Part shown: positions 7,273 through 7,741 of the stretch, one piece after another
How positions within the stretch are numbered: position 1 is the stretch's first letter
Layout of the letters: each line of letters opens with the position of its first letter
NCBI GenBank assembly: GCA_947625445.1
Contig: CANQOM010000069.1
Location: 1-7,741, forward strand
Direction of reading: 5' to 3'
Length of the DNA: 7,741 nucleotides
Source of the DNA: Candidatus Gastranaerophilales bacterium
GTDB lineage: Bacteria; Cyanobacteriota; Vampirovibrionia; Gastranaerophilales; Gastranaerophilaceae
Notes under the pieces: generated by a model
Database searches by the model: none
Told to the model about the DNA's origin: nothing
What the model saw: the letters and a program-made list of their open reading frames with translations, nothing else
Made by a program: the position numbers and the translations under genes

Positions 7273-7480
7273 ATATTACTTCTGCAAACTGATTGATTTT
7301 AACAGGATGTATTACTACTTCTGAATCTTTGTTATATAAATTTTGTTTTTTTGCTTGTGCGTTTGCATGTTCAAAGCTATCAAATACCCCAAAGCATACA
7401 TAACTTGATTTGCTTTTCCATACGTCTGTTTGGTATAGTAAGTATAAAATGCCGTTTACTGCTTTAATATTTTTAATCAT
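7271..7480 (-). CDS. Small hypothetical protein (69 residues) of a mobile-element operon
   Basis: I do not recognise this protein. It is soluble, without signal peptide or membrane helix. Visible segments are a beta-like GILYLLYQTDVWKSKSSYVCFGVF (about 10-33), then a helix-like SFEHANAQAKKQN (about 35-47) and VVIHPVKINQF (about 55-65). The pattern of a strand pair, one helix and a last strand resembles small accessory proteins on integrated elements whose middle reads roughly TDxWxSxSSxxxxGVFxSFExA, but I cannot name the family. On the minus strand GAGGT (7486-7490) lies 5 bases before the ATG. Its stop lies inside the ribosome site of the DUF6876-like gene, so the two form an operon. Upstream is the recombinase, with a 116-base gap. 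Confidence 0.68.
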   Translation of the reverse strand: MIKNIKAVNGILYLLYQTDVWKSKSSYVCFGVFDSFEHANAQAKKQNLYNKDSEVVIHPVKINQFAEVI

Positions 7481-7485
7481 TATTT

Positions 7486-7490
7486 ACCTC
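7486..7490 (-). promoter_or_regulatory. Ribosome binding site for the 69-residue protein
   Basis: GAGGT on the minus strand, 5 bases before the ATG at 7480, fixes the start. I could not identify a convincing -35/-10 pair for this operon in the gap up to 7596. It may be read from a promoter overlapping the symmetric sites there or by run-on from the recombinase gene. Confidence 0.6.
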
Positions 7491-7499
7491 ATTTCTTTT

Positions 7500-7527
7500 G
7501 TCTATGAAAAGTACACTTTTTGTGGAC
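7500..7527. other. Putative serine recombinase site 1 (28 bp, crossover-like)
   Basis: The left arm GTCTATGAAAAG (7500-7511) and right arm CTTTTTGTGGAC (7516-7527) are imperfect inverted repeats, 9 of 12 positions matching, around a 4-base centre TACA. The 28-bp length with 12-bp arms is that of the crossover subsite bound by a dimer of small serine resolvases. The central two bases, AC, are not symmetric and would give the site a direction. A near copy lies at 7582-7612, beside and partly inside the 3' end of the recombinase gene. The assignment as a recombination site is inference from symmetry, size and neighbour. Confidence 0.5.
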
Positions 7528-7541
7528 GGATACCGTATCCG
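7527..7541. repeat. Perfect palindrome between the two recombinase-like sites
   Basis: CGGATAC and GTATCCG are perfect 7-base inverted arms around a single C at 7534. It directly abuts putative recombinase site 1 (sharing base 7527). No T tract follows on either strand, so it is not a normal terminator. It stands out as GC-richer than its AT-rich surroundings. It could be an operator for a dimeric regulator of the minus-strand operon or an accessory part of the recombination region. Confidence 0.5.
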
Positions 7542-7571
7542 AAAAATCAATGTTTTTTAATGGTGATTTTT
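7542..7571. repeat. A/T-rich inverted repeat, 8-bp arms
   Basis: AAAAATCA (7542-7549) and TGATTTTT (7564-7571) are perfect inverted arms around 14 bases. On the minus strand it lies just downstream of the recombinase stop and ends in a run of T's, so it could act as a weak terminator for that gene. It could equally be another symmetric binding site, or chance in A/T-rich DNA. Confidence 0.3.
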
Positions 7572-7581
7572 ACCAAAATAG

Positions 7582-7612
7582 GTCTATGAAAAACACTTAA
7601 CTTTTTATGGAC
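7582..7612. other. Putative serine recombinase site 2 (31 bp, accessory-like)
   Basis: Arms GTCTATGAAAAA (7582-7593) and CTTTTTATGGAC (7601-7612) are inverted with 9 of 12 positions matching, around a 7-base centre. The first 11 bases of the left arm are identical to site 1, and the right arm differs from that of site 1 at one base. The wider, odd-length centre fits an accessory (non-crossover) subsite better than a cleavage site. It covers the stop and last codons of the recombinase gene. It has the same orientation as site 1, and the two midpoints are about 84 bp apart, close to eight helical turns. Confidence 0.45.
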
Positions 7613-7741
7613 TGGGCATATTTAAAAAATGTACTTTTTGCTATATTGCACATTCTCATAACATCTTTAACTTTGATTAAACCTTGCTTGTAGAGTTCAT
7701 AAGCACGTATAAAATCTTTTGGAATTTCAGATGTAGGTCTT
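7597..7741 (-). CDS. Small serine recombinase (resolvase/invertase family), C-terminal 47 residues (5' end outside window)
   Basis: The minus-strand frame is open from the right edge and reads RPTSEIPKDF, then IRAYELYKQGLIKVKDVMRM, then CNIAKSTFFKYAQSIKS, then stop. This is the DNA-binding helix-turn-helix tail (HTH_7 type) of resolvase/invertase-family serine recombinases. A helix with YELYKQG precedes IKVKDVMRMCNIAKSTFFKY, where the second helix (KSTFFKY) is the recognition helix. The catalytic domain with the active Ser lies beyond the window, so activity cannot be judged. It is too short to appear as a complete frame here. The chemistry of the family is double-strand exchange through a Ser-DNA bond. 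Two candidate binding sites lie at and just past its 3' end, which would make this a self-contained recombination unit. Resolvase versus invertase cannot be told from this fragment. Confidence 0.82.
   Translation of the reverse strand, partial: RPTSEIPKDFIRAYELYKQGLIKVKDVMRMCNIAKSTFFKYAQSIKS

Noticed and set aside
6821..7480. The two minus-strand genes as a toxin-antitoxin pair
   Set aside because: Size and overlap allow it, but the larger protein fits DUF6876 and neither has a toxin or antitoxin motif.
7527..7541. The palindrome as a terminator of the recombinase gene
   Set aside because: No T run follows on either strand, and a perfect arm pair with a one-base centre favours a protein-binding site.
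7618..7645. Third recombinase-like site inside the recombinase gene (AAAAAATGTACTTTTTG)
   Set aside because: Only the A and T runs match sites 1 and 2. The outer arm bases do not fit, and the bases are explained by coding for the conserved KSTFFKY helix.

Overview
This is a strongly AT-rich bacterial window with short intergenic gaps and mostly GAGG/GGAGG-type ribosome binding sites. A Sec signal peptide and TonB C-terminal-like domains suggest a Gram-negative envelope. RG-type TPR repeats, an adhesin-E-like secreted protein and TonB-C-like folds on non-TonB proteins would fit a gut Vampirovibrionia/Gastranaerophilales-like bacterium (non-photosynthetic relatives of cyanobacteria). That placement rests on general resemblance only.

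Plus strand, 1-6727: a tight, co-directional gene run. It starts inside a TerY-like von Willebrand factor A (VWA) gene cut by the left edge. A PP2C-type phosphatase follows (TAATG overlap), then a ten-repeat TPR protein (8-base overlap) and a 757-residue membrane kinase (2-base gap). After these come a secreted TonB-C-like protein, an HNH nuclease and a small three-helix membrane protein. VWA + PP2C + kinase is the known TerY-P phosphorylation triad, linked in the literature to stress response and phage defence. Here the kinase has a post-kinase zinc motif, a Q/N/P-rich linker, one transmembrane helix and an extracytoplasmic TonB-C-like domain. The next gene encodes a secreted protein with the same kind of domain. 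The layout suggests an envelope-sensing phosphosignalling system (kinase writes, phosphatase erases, VWA and TPR scaffold) with an HNH nuclease as possible effector. That working model is inference.

Centre, 6728-6820: a short gap between convergent transcription units, holding a GC-rich hairpin that can serve as a bidirectional terminator.

Minus strand, 6821-7741: a mobile-element edge. It holds a DUF6876-like accessory gene, a small unknown gene in the same operon, a symmetry-rich 116-base gap, and the C-terminus of a small serine recombinase that runs off the right edge. The gap and the recombinase 3' end carry two related imperfect inverted repeats of 28 and 31 bp in the same orientation, laid out like resolvase subsites. 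The TerY-P-like operon therefore probably sits in, or next to, a mobile element.
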